A stretch of 52,308 nt of DNA from Mesostigma viride (GCA_009746045.1 RPFO01001861.1:52501-104808), one strand, 5' to 3'. Counted from the stretch's first letter, positions 9,861-20,450 are shown. Translations and numbers: made by a program. Notes: a model not told the origin generated them from the letters alone.

Positions 9861-10579
9861 TGAATCTTGCTATGTATGGAGATATCGTTTTTCACTTCTC
9901 TAACTTGAGTAATGCAAGCACAAGGCAACATAATTAGTTTTGAACCCCTGAAAAGAAAGAACCTTACATGCCCTACGTCTCAGAACACTGTTGCATCATG
10001 CATGACACCAGGACACGGTGACAAAGTGGCATGGCACAAGATACAACTGCATTTGACACCAAATATTGATAAGGCTAAACAACTAGCCTTCATTCCTAAA
10101 TAGCCATGCATGCATCACATTCTTTACTGAAATATGACATGGATCTACTAAGTCAACCATGCAGTCACATGTGAGTCTCAAACCATTAAAACAGGTATGC
10201 GCATATGTGTATTCCATCTGGGTTTGATGCCCAGGCGCATACCATTAATTAGACAACTAGTCCAAAACAATGCATGTCTCACTTAATAGTCATCATAATA
10301 CACATCTTGTTCCAGATTGTTATTTGGTATTTCACCAGACGCCTCCGAGGCACTGCGTCCGATGATGCCTGGTGCAAAACAATAGCATTTATAGCACGCA
10401 AAACAAGAAAGCAAAACAAGAAAGTTACGTATTTTCTCCGACACCAAACGTCATCGTACCCTCCATGCAGCAGCCTCGTGCAAGCTGAATTGCATAGAAG
10501 CTGCAACTACGATTCTATTCATGAAAGCATACAGGCAGGCAGTCGACATCCCAAGCAGGATAACCCCCCTAAACAACAA
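9861..10579. other. Transposon interior, no gene recognised
   Basis: AT-rich sequence with short open frames (9912-10103, 10274-10600 plus) that show no family pattern. Nothing further supported. Confidence 0.3.
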
Positions 10580-10682
10580 CCCCTCGCGGGGGGCGCGTGA
10601 AAACGGCAAAGGCAAAGCGGAGCCCGCCGCCTTTGGGCGGGCGGAGCGGAGCCTTCAGTTTTCACGCGCCCCCCGCGAGGGG
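10580..10682. mobile_element. 103-bp palindromic MITE-like insertion
   Basis: Perfect 25-bp inverted termini (CCCCTCGCGGGGGGCGCGTGAAAAC at both ends) flank a 53-bp GC-rich centre that itself folds (GCCCGCC...GGGCGGGC). It is much richer in G and C than its surroundings. A target duplication is not clear (AACAA against AAATT). Family unknown. Confidence 0.7.
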
Positions 10683-10736
10683 AAATTTTTTTTGGAAAAT
10701 GGGGCAAACCATGGGGGTTTTCTTACGGAATTTACC

Positions 10737-10993
10737 TGCGATCTTCCTTGCGATGCAGTTTTGCCTGGTCGCTCGCGCTCCCCGTCCGAACCGCCATCAG
10801 AGGCTGCATTAATTCTATTAAGCTCATTCAGCGCGCCCCGGACGTACACGGTTGATTTCTTATCTTTTGGTTGTTCATCTGCCTTCCCGTCTACAGCAGC
10901 GCCATCATCGGCTGTCTCGGCATGCTCTGCACGTTCATCCGAGCCATACTGTTCATGGATTTCTGCCGGCGGCTGCTGTTCGCCGCTAGCCAT
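10737..10993 (-). CDS. Possible first exon of a second transposon gene
   Basis: The minus-strand frame starts MASGEQQPPAEIHEQYGSD and runs to a good donor, CGCAG^GTAAATTCC, at 10737. The 86 residues are acidic and charged, with STVYVRGALNELNRINAASD as the only ordered-looking block. Downstream exons on the minus strand (below 10580) are not recognised. The unit lies inside the DNA transposon and may be an accessory gene, divergent from the plus-strand gene. Function unknown. Confidence 0.35.
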
Positions 10994-10999
10994 CGCAGC

Positions 11000-11340
11000 T
11001 ATATCCTATCAAACTCCGCTGTCCTAAAAACACGAACAAACACGAGGGCACGCAAATTATCTACGTCGTGCGTCCAGAAGTACTTGTCGAGCTTAATCTG
11101 TATATTATTTTGCGTTCAAGTTCTCCGGACCTCGTGACATCGGGTGCATGCCTTCGTTCCCGAGGTCGATGTCCCGAGGTCCCGAGAACTTGCGGCCCAA
11201 ATTTAGGTGGTGTCCCGAGGTCCCGACACCTGATTGGCCCGTTGAGATTCGCTCAGAATCAAGAGCAATCAATGCGGACCACGAGTAGCTCGGACCTCGT
11301 GACACCACCTCGGGCCAGGCGGGTGCACTTGCACGCCGAT
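11000..11340. promoter_or_regulatory. Possible divergent promoter region in the transposon
   Basis: Between the minus-strand frame ending at 10993 and plus-strand frames from about 11350 lies GC-richer DNA with repeated words CCCGAGGTCCCGA and CTCGTGACA(T/C)C. Placement suggests a bidirectional control region; no defined promoter element is seen. Confidence 0.25.
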
Positions 11341-11523
11341 ATATCGACAACGATGGAAGATTGCATCGGTAAAATGTATTCTAAAGACTTTGACCGAACG
11401 ACTTTCTTCATTACCGCTGCAACTTTTTTTTCCTGAGCTACCGCATATTTCCGACCAATTTCAAGGCTGCGTCAGGCTTGGCAGACCCATACTTCGTATA
11501 TATATGCGTTTGCCCCGAACGTC

Positions 11524-12147
11524 ATGTTTAATGCAGGCTTTGTGGACTCTAAAGACGCCCACGATGTTGGGGCTTTTATCAGCCTCTGGACATGTAGAAA
11601 CTGCGGTCAGCAGGTGAATGCCGGAACGAGTTCTGCGGCGGGGTGTGCGAAACAGACATCAAGCGCACGGCAGACATGGATACCTCCGAGCGGTATGTTC
11701 CCTTATTCAAATCTACGGGCCAATTCACTCCTTGTTGAATCCCTGACCTTGTCACGGATGAATATGTTACCAGTTCCCCATCTCCGGAGTTTCTCTTTTG
11801 GTCATCTTCTTATCTTACGGGAGGTGCGTCATGAATCGTATAGCGAGCTACGGTTTCATGGCGAGCCTTTTCTTCACATCAGCGACGTACAGGTTACCTT
11901 AGAGGCTAGGGATGTCAAGGAACTCTTCACACGGATATTAGGGAGGGTGCATGACGGATTGCGGGCAAGATATTACGGGCTGGCTGGCAGCCTTGCAGCG
12001 CTATTGCCTCCGATCGATGGCAATGATTTGCAGGCAGGGCTATGGATCACAAAGCTGTTGCTTTGCTCTAGTTGTACATGCTGCAATTTATTGGCATTGT
12101 GCTCACGGCAAGTAATGTTGCATGACATGGTTGACCACGAAGATTGA
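11524..12147 (+). CDS. Unrecognised open frame in the transposon
   Basis: A 207-codon plus-strand frame starts MFNAGFVDSKDAHDVGAF and contains WTCRNCGQQ (a CxxC pair) near residue 25 and a LFTRILGRVHDGLRARYY block near residue 140. Possible donors occur inside (CAG^GTGAAT at about 11612), so this may be several exons of a larger plus-strand gene leading to the DUF7869 exon. I do not recognise a family. Confidence 0.3.
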   Translation: MFNAGFVDSKDAHDVGAFISLWTCRNCGQQVNAGTSSAAGCAKQTSSARQTWIPPSGMFPYSNLRANSLLVESLTLSRMNMLPVPHLRSFSFGHLLILREVRHESYSELRFHGEPFLHISDVQVTLEARDVKELFTRILGRVHDGLRARYYGLAGSLAALLPPIDGNDLQAGLWITKLLLCSSCTCCNLLALCSRQVMLHDMVDHED

Positions 12148-13830
12148 TGGAAAACCTTGAAGCAATTGGTGGCTTTCTTGGATGCTCGATGGCTTCACAT
12201 GCTTGTGAGTCCATAAAACCCACTGTATACGTGCCCACCATCTCTAAGCTGAAAGCATCTGCCTTCAACAAGCATCTTAAGACATGCATGCACATGAGAA
12301 CTGTCATGGTTTGTGGAGAGGGTGGCATATTGCGTGAGAGTGGAGAGAGGACAGTGGCCGGGCTAGGCCAGCTACCTGTGCTGCCACACGGCCGGGCGGC
12401 AAACACTGATGCACAAGCTGCCTTACACGCCAGCACCCAAGCTGCCTTCACACCCCTGAATGATGAGCAGAGGGCATCCTGGACGGCCGCATCCATGCAG
12501 TTCATGCAGTTCAGGCTGTGCGTGCTGGCCAAGGGCACGGGTAAATGAGCCAATGGCGGGCTATTATTACGCACGTTGCAACCAGCGCCAATGAAGCAAC
12601 CCAAGCCTGCCCTCCTGACAGGTATGTGTGTTTTGTTTTCTCATGTGGTGTGCACAACCAGCAATCCTTTATTTCCCTATGATGCATGTTTGCGGAATTC
12701 TGGCAACCTGGCACATGGCCAAACTCCTCAATGTCAGGGGTGGGAGGGGTTGTTTGTCAAGTGGATAGACACACGCACATGCTCAACACCTCTTGCTCCA
12801 ATGCCACTGCCACTCACCCAGAAACTCAGGCACAACCACGCACGATCGCTAAGCTGCTAGCCAGAATCGCAGTCCTCACCAAAGTGAGGGATGGGGCACC
12901 AGCTAGTTTGACAGTCTGGCTGAGGACGTGCAGGAGTTGAATGACATATCTGAAGCAAGTAGTCACGGATGGCTTGGAGAAACATGGTGAAGCATGCATG
13001 GGCATGCATCTCATGTTGACAAGGGCCAGAGCAAGAGCATGAGCACGATGCATGTGCCTATGTAGAGGCCATTGGGCTTGCACTATCTGTTGAAGACAGC
13101 TGCGGTATTGTGGCCAAGCGGCTCACCGGGGATGTGCAGTGGCTTCTTCATGCTAGGTATGATGGCGGCCAAGTGCAGTCCTTTGGTGGCATATTTCAAG
13201 CCGGCAACCTCGAGGTAGCAACTGAGCAGTGTATGAGCTGTCTGGCTATGCACCACAGCGCTGGCTGAGGAGATCTAGTCCAACTTGGAAGCTGCGTTGC
13301 CAGCAACGTGGGCCCCTATAACAGAGACAGGGACATGGGGGCATCCATGGTGATGCAGAGGACCATGTGTGGCAACCTTGGTCAGGCGGGCCGGTTGCCA
13401 AGGGATGTGCTGCTACCAAATCAAGGCGCACAAAACACATCGCAACCATGCCGACGGCCGAGATGCCTGGCATCAGATTAGATTATTACATTGCCAAGCT
13501 GAGTTTGCGGCTACCGTGCGTGCTGTGGGTTTGAACTGATCATGCTAGCCAACGTGACAGTTGGCAGTTCTTATGTCTAACAAGCCCCTACTTGAAAATT
13601 GCCTTAGCATGGCCGTATGCACATATATACAACCATGTCTAGCCACTGTTCATGTTCATATATCTTTGTCTGTGTGTCACAAAAGTTGTGTTATATTATC
13701 TGTGCAAGGTCTGAACAGTTAGCAACACAGTTGGTGGGAGTTGGCCATACCGTTACTAAAGAACTTTGCATCCAAGGTTGAGTGATTAGCTGGAAACTCG
13801 CAGGTGTTGCATGGACCAGTGAACCCAATG
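12148..13830. other. Transposon interior, no confident gene
   Basis: Short plus frames (for example 12144-12548, with a LNDEQRASW block) could be exon pieces of the transposase gene, but I cannot connect them. No repeats stand out. Confidence 0.3.
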
Positions 13831-13834
13831 ACAC

Positions 13835-14345
13835 TTGATGGACCTGAAGTTTTGTGCAATGTCTGAAATGACATGATGATTAACATGGGCGCTTGTTTTC
13901 AGCCTCACCTGAGCACATCTTGCATGGGAACTGCAAGAAATGTGGCGGAAATGCAAAAAACGCACATTTTTTCTCACATTTGCTAGCAAGCTGTCAATGA
14001 ATGAAGTACAACAGACCTGGATTTTTGTGCAATGTCTACTATGATGATATTTAATATGCTTGCAAGTTTCCAGCCCCAACTGAGCACATCTTGTATGAAA
14101 ACTGTCATGAAATGTGTGAAAAAAACGCGAAAAACGTGCATTTTTGCTAGCATTTGGTGGCATTTTGTTACCAAATACAGTACGATGGACCTGATTTTTT
14201 GTGCCATGTCTACATTTATGATGTGTAACGTGATTGCAAATTTCCAGCCTCGACTGAACACATCTTCCATGGAAACTGCTATGAGATGTGGTGAAACGGT
14301 GCGTTTTTGCTAGCATTTGGTGGCAGTTTGTCACCAAATGAGGTC
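13835..14345 (+). repeat. Three diverged tandem units of about 150-185 bp
   Basis: Each unit runs roughly GACCTG..TTTTTGTGCAATGTCT, then TTTCCAGCC..CACTGAGCACATCTT, TGAAATGTG, AACG..CATTTTTGCTAGCATTTG. Units start near 13843, 14020 and 14190. They lie just upstream of the DUF7869 exon, probably in an intron. Confidence 0.75.
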
Positions 14346-14640
14346 AGATGACCATGGGACATGGTGCACAGATGGTAGACATGAGCATAAGCCTACATGC
14401 AAACAGCCAGGTCAGGAGCTCTTTATTTGCATATCAAATGGTATTTGTTTGTATTAAAATCTGGAAAGTTGCTAAAAATAGACATGCCAAAAATAGACCA
14501 ACCGATGTCGAAAAATTCTGGAAAGTCAAATTCCTTTTACTGGTGTCATGGACATGCTGCCTACCAATATCTAGCATGTTTGGACTCAATTTGCTCCTTG
14601 TAGGGCTTATAAGGGCATTTTTTGGCACTTTCATACCGTT

Positions 14641-15768
14641 GTGGGCTTGGGTAGCACTGCTGGACGGCGTGTTCGAGGATCCCGTTCAATATCTGCCAGG
14701 ATTGGGGAGGCCAAAGCGCTTTGTGAGCTATGGATTCGGCGTTGGTTACGCCCAGCAGTTGAGAAAGATCCTCGAGATGGCCGCAGCATTCTTGAGCAAC
14801 CCTGCAAGAAGACTTTGTACTCGGAGTATGTTAGGGAGAGACAAGATTACAATGCACCTGTGGTTAGTATTTCGCTTTTCAGGACAATCTTCAAAGCAGT
14901 GGCGACAATCATGGAAGTCCATGTTGAGCGTTTTCGCACAAAGGTTATGGGTGAATGTTCCCGCTGTCGAAAGCTGAAGGATGCCATTTTGTTTTACCGG
15001 ACCACTGACCGGGCCAGGTGGGAGGCCAGTAAGGAGAAGTTAGCTGATCACACTGATTTCTTTAATGGGGAGCGGATGGCTTATCTGCAGCGAAGGTTCG
15101 AAGGCGCCAAGCATTTTTTTGTTTCCATAGTCATGGATGGTTTGGCAAAGATGAAGACAGCGGTTCCAACGAGGGGGAGCGCCTCGAAAGAGTGGCTTAG
15201 CAGCCGCCAGCTTCATATACCGTACCAGTTAGTCTGCTCTATTTTGCACGGGGTGAGGACGTATTTTTGGGTCATCATGCCATGGGTAGCTAATTCTGAG
15301 GTTTCTGGTAATTCAGGGCGCGTCACGGCAACAGTGCTCACGCATCAGTTGTTGGAAGTGGTTGTTGAGCGTCCATGGGAGAAGTCCACTGATCCTGAGA
15401 TTCGTGAGTTTGGCCTTGCCCCTAACCTCGTCCTTCAAGTGGATGGGGGTGGGGACAACATGAACAACGAGTTGTTGGGGTTCCTAGCTGTTCTCATTGT
15501 CCGCCGCCTCTTTGCTCGCATCAGGGTGTGCCGGCTTCCACCGGGACACACACACAATGATGCTGACCAAAGGTTTGGTTGGTTCATCCGGTGGTACAAC
15601 GGCATCAAGAACCGTGTGTCAGATCTTCCACCGGTGCTGATGCTGACGTTTCAAGACGTGCTGCAGGGGCTGAAGCGTGCCTTTGCACAGCAGTGTGCAA
15701 GGGTGCATAACAATCAGTGCATGGCTGGTTATCGCGAGGTCATGTTTTGCCTGGCATGGTCCCTCTAA
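14641..15768 (+). CDS. DUF7869-type putative transposase core
   Basis: This frame has a family-like order: KTLYSEYVRERQDYNAPVVS, then CSRCRKLKDAI (CxxC), KLADHTDFFNGERMAYLQRR, VSIVMDGLAKMKTAVP (first Asp), NLVLQVDGGGDNMNN (second Asp) and RLPPGHTHNDADQRFGWF (the GHTHxDxDQ motif). Proteins with this pattern are catalogued as DUF7869 in animals and protists. An RNase H-like, DDE-type role is inference from the spaced acidic residues. The true start is uncertain: the first ATG at 14641 is followed by low-similarity sequence, and the gene is probably spliced from upstream. The stop at 15768 comes soon after the GHTH block, so the C-terminus may be short. Its place inside a TIR element supports a transposition role. 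Confidence 0.68.
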   Translation: MGLGSTAGRRVRGSRSISARIGEAKALCELWIRRWLRPAVEKDPRDGRSILEQPCKKTLYSEYVRERQDYNAPVVSISLFRTIFKAVATIMEVHVERFRTKVMGECSRCRKLKDAILFYRTTDRARWEASKEKLADHTDFFNGERMAYLQRRFEGAKHFFVSIVMDGLAKMKTAVPTRGSASKEWLSSRQLHIPYQLVCSILHGVRTYFWVIMPWVANSEVSGNSGRVTATVLTHQLLEVVVERPWEKSTDPEIREFGLAPNLVLQVDGGGDNMNNELLGFLAVLIVRRLFARIRVCRLPPGHTHNDADQRFGWFIRWYNGIKNRVSDLPPVLMLTFQDVLQGLKRAFAQQCARVHNNQCMAGYREVMFCLAWSL

Positions 15769-16040
15769 TGATGACTCTATGTCATAAATGTCCCTCACTA
15801 TAACGACTCAATGAGAATGTGTTATAATTTTTCATTTTAAGTTAGACATGTATGATGTCAATGAGGCACCCATGAATATACTTAGTTGTCTCTTTTATAC
15901 AGTCACATGATGTGTTCCCACGTACCATGCTGAAATAAATTATGTGCATGCTTAAATATTGTCAAGGCAAGCAGCAATTAATAAACGCTTAGCTGCAATT
16001 TGTGAATGCTTACATGTGTATAGTTAGACAACTACAATGT
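15769..16040. other. Non-coding stretch 3' of the DUF7869 gene
   Basis: AT-rich sequence without open frames, between the stop codon and the right subterminal array; probably the 3' untranslated region. Confidence 0.4.
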
Positions 16041-16044
16041 CAAT

Positions 16045-16840
16045 ACAATTCTGCAAAGATGTGTCTTTACATGCAATATGAGGCGCCATGGTGGTGTCAC
16101 GGTGTCACGGTGTCACGGTGTCACGGTGTCACGGTGTCACGGTGTCACGGTGTCACGTGCGGAGTCACGGTGTCCAGGTCATCTAGGGCAACCTTGTCAT
16201 TATCAAATAGACATATAATCCCCATTACTTAATCACTAAATGTGCAAAGATGTGTGTTTACATGCAATATGAGGCGCCATGGTGGTGTCACGGTGTCACG
16301 GTGTCACGGTGTCACGGTGTCACGGTGTCACGGTGTCACGGTGTCACGTTGTCCAGGTCATCTAGGGCAACCTTGTCATCATCAAATAGACATATAATCC
16401 CCATTACTTAATCACTAAATGTGCAAAGATGTGTGTTTACATGCAATATGAGGCGCCATGGTGGTGTCACGGTGTCACGGTGTCACGGTGTCACGGTGTC
16501 ACGGTGTCACGGAGTCACGGTGTCCAGGTCATCTAGGGCAACCTTGTCATTATCAAATAGACATATAATCCCCATTACTTAATCACTAAATGTGCAAAGA
16601 TGTGTGTTTACATGCAATATGAGGCGCCATGGTGGTGTCACCGAGTCACGGTGTCACGGTGTCACGGTGTCACGGTGTCACGTTGTCCAGGTCATCTAGG
16701 GCAACCTTGTCATCATCAAATAGACATATAATCCCCATTACTTAATCACTAAATGTGCAAAGATGTGTGTTTACATGCAATATGAGGCGCCATGGTGGTG
16801 TCACGGTGTCACGGTGTCACGGTGTCACGGTGTCACAGGT
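16045..16840 (+). repeat. Right subterminal array: GGTGTCAC octamers in ~175-bp units
   Basis: Five tandem units of about 170-185 bp each contain GCAAAGATGTGT.TTTACATGCAATATGAGGCGCCATGGT, a run of four to eight GGTGTCAC octamers, then GTCCAGGTCATCTAGGGCAACC and an AT-rich spacer. The octamer count differs between units, as expected for slippage. The last unit ends in GGTGTCACAGG at about 16840. Confidence 0.9.
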
Positions 16841-16957
16841 CCTATGAACTTCCCCTTCCTCAAAGACTTTAGTTGAGATGTTAGATGCATAGAAATGCAA
16901 CTTTGAAAAATGAAGTACAAATGGCGTGCTCTAGTACAAATCCATATTAGGCTAGGG

Positions 16958-17036
16958 TCCTAGCTGCAGCTGGTCAAAGTGCTTGATTGACTATGACGTT
17001 AAGGCTGTGCTTGTCGAGCTCGGCCTCCTCGCGGAG
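16958..17036 (-). pseudogene. ORF1 LINE fragment, 5' side of the transposon insertion
   Basis: From 17036 the minus strand reads CCTCCGCGAGGAGGCCGAGCTCGACAAGC, giving LREEAELDKHSLNVI. This matches LREEAELDKRSLNAI of the full ORF1 at about 7890-7935. It is the upstream part of the copy that continues at 9364. Confidence 0.75.
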
Positions 17037-17340
17037 GTAATTAATTAATGAATTAATGAATTAATTAATTAATTAATTAATTAGACTCGTGCTCCCGTTG
17101 GGGAGTCACGATGGATGGATGGGTGGGTGCAAACAGTCCTACCGGTCTAAGCTAATTCTACATCAGCTACCTACGATCGACATCTATCTAACTACAACAT
17201 CTCCTACATCTAACTACAACGCCTCCTTCATGCCAGAGGCATGCCGGCACAGCAGCAATCGGACACGATAGACGATCCGGCATGAATTCTGTGCCAATCA
17301 ATTGTGCGCGCAGGGTGCAATAAGACCCGCGTAAGCATAT
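17037..17340 (-). mobile_element. LINE 3' end with AATT tail and hairpin
   Basis: On the minus strand a 3' region shares CTCCTTCATGCC-AGGCATGCC and GGGTGCAATAAGACC words with 490-600. It ends in hairpin CTCCC-CAAC-GGGAG (17092-17105) and an AATT-rich tail (17037-17083) that abuts the ORF1 fragment. Confidence 0.65.
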
Positions 17341-18950
17341 CGGCGCGGGCGCGGGCCGGCTGGGATCGGCGTTGCCGGTGCAACGATGAGGGCTGCTTTG
17401 TTGAGGTTTCCAGAAGTGGCTGCATGGTCAGGATCATCACTGACGCGCTGGAACGCCTTGTTGGTCATGAAGAGGCACGCCGGACACCTCGAGTTAGCGT
17501 CATAGTTATATTGAAAGCCTTTCCGTCAAGCGTAACAATCTAGTTGCGTTCTTGAACCAGGTACCGGAGGACCTGGTCGACCTGCATGTCCCGGGGACAG
17601 AGTTTGCCAATGAAATAAGGTAAAGTTTTCATTGCCGGGGAGAAAGCGGGGCCATCATTTCGGGTCCTGGCAGGGTTTCTTGGGCTCAGGCGATATGGCG
17701 CGTGGCGATTGGTTTGCGGGTAATCCAGACGGCTGGGCGAGAACAATGGCGAGTCGGCCCAGGTTGGGCAGGGAGCCGGAAAGCTCTTTTTCCAGACTGT
17801 GTTTAGCTTTCGGGGTCGTCAATAGCCTGTATCCTGTCACCTGCGTAACTTTTTTGATATAATTTGCGCGTTTCAGTCGTAATTAACCGATTATACTGGC
17901 GGGTGCGTCTTGAGGAGACGCACCAAATGCAAGTGATCTGACTGCAAAAATTTGGGGCTCAGGCGCAAAAGTTCTGAGTGCCGCCGTCTGAGCCATGTCG
18001 CGCCGTCAGCCAATGTTACCACATGTCATGTGCTTGGGGGATATTGGTGACCCTTTTCTATACATCCCGAGCAGTCGTCCTCATGCAAGAGACGTGCATC
18101 CATGGCCGTCTCCCCTGGCTGCTGCTCGAAACGACGCAGCACCGGCCACTCGGCGTTGGTGGCGGGTGCGGTAACTAATTGGTGCCCTCGTGTGCCTCCG
18201 CTCGGCGTTGGGCTTCCATCTCCTGCAGCTTCGTGGCCGGATAGCATGGCCGTGGTCGAGGTGGTCGCTGATCGCAGTTGAGGTCCGCGTTACTAGGAGC
18301 TAGTGCGGCGAGAGGCTGCCATGGCTGCCGGCCGTCCCCACCTAATGGTGCATGCACGCATATTATACTTCAAATAACGTCTACAAACTCTTGCATGTCA
18401 TGGGCTGATTCCGGCGACCCACTCTTTAGGCATGCAATCAAGTACATGTACACGTTCCAACTTGCACGTTTGCGCACGAGATGTGGCTGCAGTATGTTGT
18501 AGTACCAGTTCGTGTTGAGCACATGTGGAGCAGCGCACCGCCGTCCACCAAACTCCCGAATGCATGGCAGGGTCTTCCTATGGCAGGGTCCCCTTGTCTC
18601 GTCGCGCAACCCACTGGCAAACTTGCGCGCGCCCCACACCGACGCGCGCGGCGCGACCTGGACCTATGTGACACAATTGCTTGATCGAGGATGCCTCAAG
18701 GATTGCTTGATCGAGGAGGCAGGGCTTCTGGGATTATCTGTTCTCTGCGCCCGCATGATCGACAATAAAGGATCGAGAAATGCATGCCAGGCTGCCGTCT
18801 GCGATAAGCACCTTCCTGTGGGGCATGCTCCTGTTTCCCCCCCACGGGCCTCGCAGCCCAGTGGTAGCATGCAGGGTAGAAGTTCGCAGGTGGAGGTTAT
18901 TACCCCTAGCTGGGGATAGCCGCTACACTACCGCCTCGTCTGCCATTACA
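17341..18950. other. Intergenic stretch, no confident gene
   Basis: Several short frames exist on both strands without family signal. One short plus frame (about 17492-17620) reads ESLSVKRNNLVAFLNQVPED and ends at a TAA inside AGGTAAAG, which could be an exon end with donor AG^GTAAAG. I cannot connect it to anything. A hairpin is listed separately. Confidence 0.3.
17902..17924. other. Perfect 9-bp stem hairpin
   Basis: GGTGCGTCT-TGAGG-AGACGCACC folds perfectly with a 5-nt loop. It stands alone, with no clear gene on either side. It might be a processed RNA end or chance. Confidence 0.4.
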
Positions 18951-19518
18951 GTAGAGGACAGGATCAGATGAGGATTATATCCCCCTCTAGTGACTAGATA
19001 CATGGTTGGGGCATGATGCAGACGATATTTGTAACTTTCGTGTAATTATTTTTTCTAATGAGATTAGCATTTAGTACTCCGTGGCATGCCCATGCGCATG
19101 ACACGCAAGTACTCACTTCCTTCACTCCCGCACCTTGCTAGCTACTCGACAGAAATAAATCGCATTTGACCGAAAAGCTGCCCACTCACAAAGTAGCTGC
19201 TTCTGGCTTACCCATGATGTTGTACGTTACTACGTAATAAATAGAATACCAAGCAGTACGGGAAAACCAATTGAACTCTCAATTATACATTTGTCCGATG
19301 CTCAGGGCTGGAGTGCAACCTGCTTGATCCTGACCCATTACCATGCCCCCCTCCTGGCCATCCCCAAAAGTAAGTAAGTACTTGCGTGTCATGCGCATGT
19401 GCTAATCCCATTAGAAAAAATAATTACACGAAAGTTACAAATATCGTCTCCTGATCATGCATGCCCCAACCATATAGTCACTAGAGGGGGATATAACCCT
19501 CATCGGACCCCTCAAATG
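18951..19518. mobile_element. ~570-bp fold-back (TIR) element 3' of gene A
   Basis: Sequence from about 18960 (GATGAGGATTATATCCCCCTCTAGTGACTA) to about 19115 matches the reverse complement of about 19375-19510, arms of roughly 130-150 bp with a few differences. Shared core words are GACGATATTTGTAACTTTCGTG and ACTTGCGTGTCATGCGCATG. The centre has no open frame. A clean target duplication is not visible. It probably is a non-autonomous DNA transposon. Confidence 0.7.
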
Positions 19519-19568
19519 ACATGCAGTACAGCCTTGGAAGCCGCATACATGCAACGTCACGTGCGGAC

Positions 19569-20025
19569 TCATGTACAATGATGGCGAACAAGTTTCGCCA
19601 GCTGGGAAAAGGCAGCTTTCATGTACTCAAACTGCTTTGCCAGACCAGGTCGTGTCAGTATATTACTACCATGCCCCGTCAATGGCTCCGCATCTAGCCC
19701 CACCGCGGGATGGCCCAGGCCTTGGGCCACCCACAAGAGGTTGGGCAGGTGTGGGAGGAAAGGAATGACCATCTTGCCTGAGCCGTCCGGCAGAAACAGC
19801 GCCCTCACTGTCTTATCAGCCATCTCGAGGCTATTAGCCGGCCAATGCAACTCGCGGGCGTGGACAGCGTGCACAACTGGCTTTCTCTTCGACACATCCA
19901 GCTGGAATCCCGTCATCAGAAACGGCAGCAGCCGGGGGGGAGACGGGTTGAAGCGGTAGGCGTTGCAGGCATCCGGCAGGCTCCTGGCCTCCAGCCCCTT
20001 CATCTCTGCCTGATTCGAAATAAGG
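19569..20025 (-). CDS. Gene A exon 7: C-terminal half of the ParA-like ATPase
   Basis: The exon opens after acceptor CCCATGCAG at 20026 and ends at TGA (19569). Its phase joins exon 6 exactly (2+1 nt; 457 bp is 1 plus 152 codons). It carries the conserved block YRFNPSPPRLLPFLMTGF, then ALFLPDGSGKM, IPFLPHLPNLLWVAQGLGHP and a helical tail. The LPxLPxLL..A..LGHP part follows the ParA C-terminal pattern, in which two residues of the last strand precede a helix packed on the nucleotide site. Gene B exon 7 (37458-37932) is a close match with a 6-residue longer overall length. No membrane segment is visible. Confidence 0.72.
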
Positions 20026-20109
20026 CTGCATGGGGCCAAAAAAAAGGGTGACCACCGACCATGCATACACAGCCATGCATCGAAAGAAAGGAGTGGTGAG
20101 CAGGGCGGT

Positions 20110-20131
20110 CCACGGGGGGGGGGGGGGGGGG
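20110..20131. repeat. G homopolymer run in gene A intron 6
   Basis: A run of about 17 or 18 G on the plus strand (C on the transcribed sense strand) lies about 90 bp upstream of exon 7. The same intron in gene B holds a much larger C-rich tract. Confidence 0.85.
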
Positions 20132-20199
20132 CTAAGAAGCAGGTCTGGTGTGAAGTGTAATAAAATATTAAACAACTGCGATGCAGGCACATTAGAAGA

Positions 20200-20450
20200 A
20201 AGAGCAATGCACACACAGGCACACTATAAGATAGAGTGATTCACACACGGCACACTATAAGAAAGAGTGATTCACACACGGCACACTATAAGAAAGAGTG
20301 ATTCACACACGGCACACTATAAGATAGAGTGATTCACACACGGCACACTATAAGATAGAGTGATTCACACACGGCACACTATAAGAAAGAGTGATTCACA
20401 CACGGCACATTACAAGAAAGAGCGATTCACACACAGGCGCATTACAACTG
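20200..20450 (+). repeat. 31-bp tandem repeat in gene A intron 6
   Basis: About eight copies of GATTCACACACGGCACACTATAAGAAAGAGT with small changes (AAAGAG/ATAGAG), ending just outside exon 6. Confidence 0.9.

Larger units (their letters stand above)
9365..16957. mobile_element. 7.6-kb TIR DNA transposon with DUF7869-type gene
   Basis: The left end CCCTAGCCTAATATGGATTT (9365 on) is the reverse complement of the right end (to 16957), a perfect match of about 25 bp through GTACTA. TCC flanks it on both sides (9362-9364 and 16958-16960), a 3-bp target duplication. The host ORF1 LINE sequence resumes on each side (16961-17036 and 9364-8797). Arrays of GTGACACC (left) and GGTGTCAC (right) form subterminal inverted repeats. 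The only recognisable gene is the DUF7869-type protein at 14641-15768. The superfamily is not assigned: the TIR is not CACTA and the protein is not hAT, piggyBac or Mariner by eye. Confidence 0.82.

Noticed and set aside
14348-14977. 209-codon frame overlapping the DUF7869 gene start
   Set aside because: The conserved motifs (YVRERQDYNAP and later) are in the other frame, and this one ends within them.
16045-16840. Regular repeats with spacers that might suggest a CRISPR array
   Set aside because: The spacers are themselves repeated and the octamer runs vary in number. It is a transposon subterminal tandem repeat in eukaryotic DNA.
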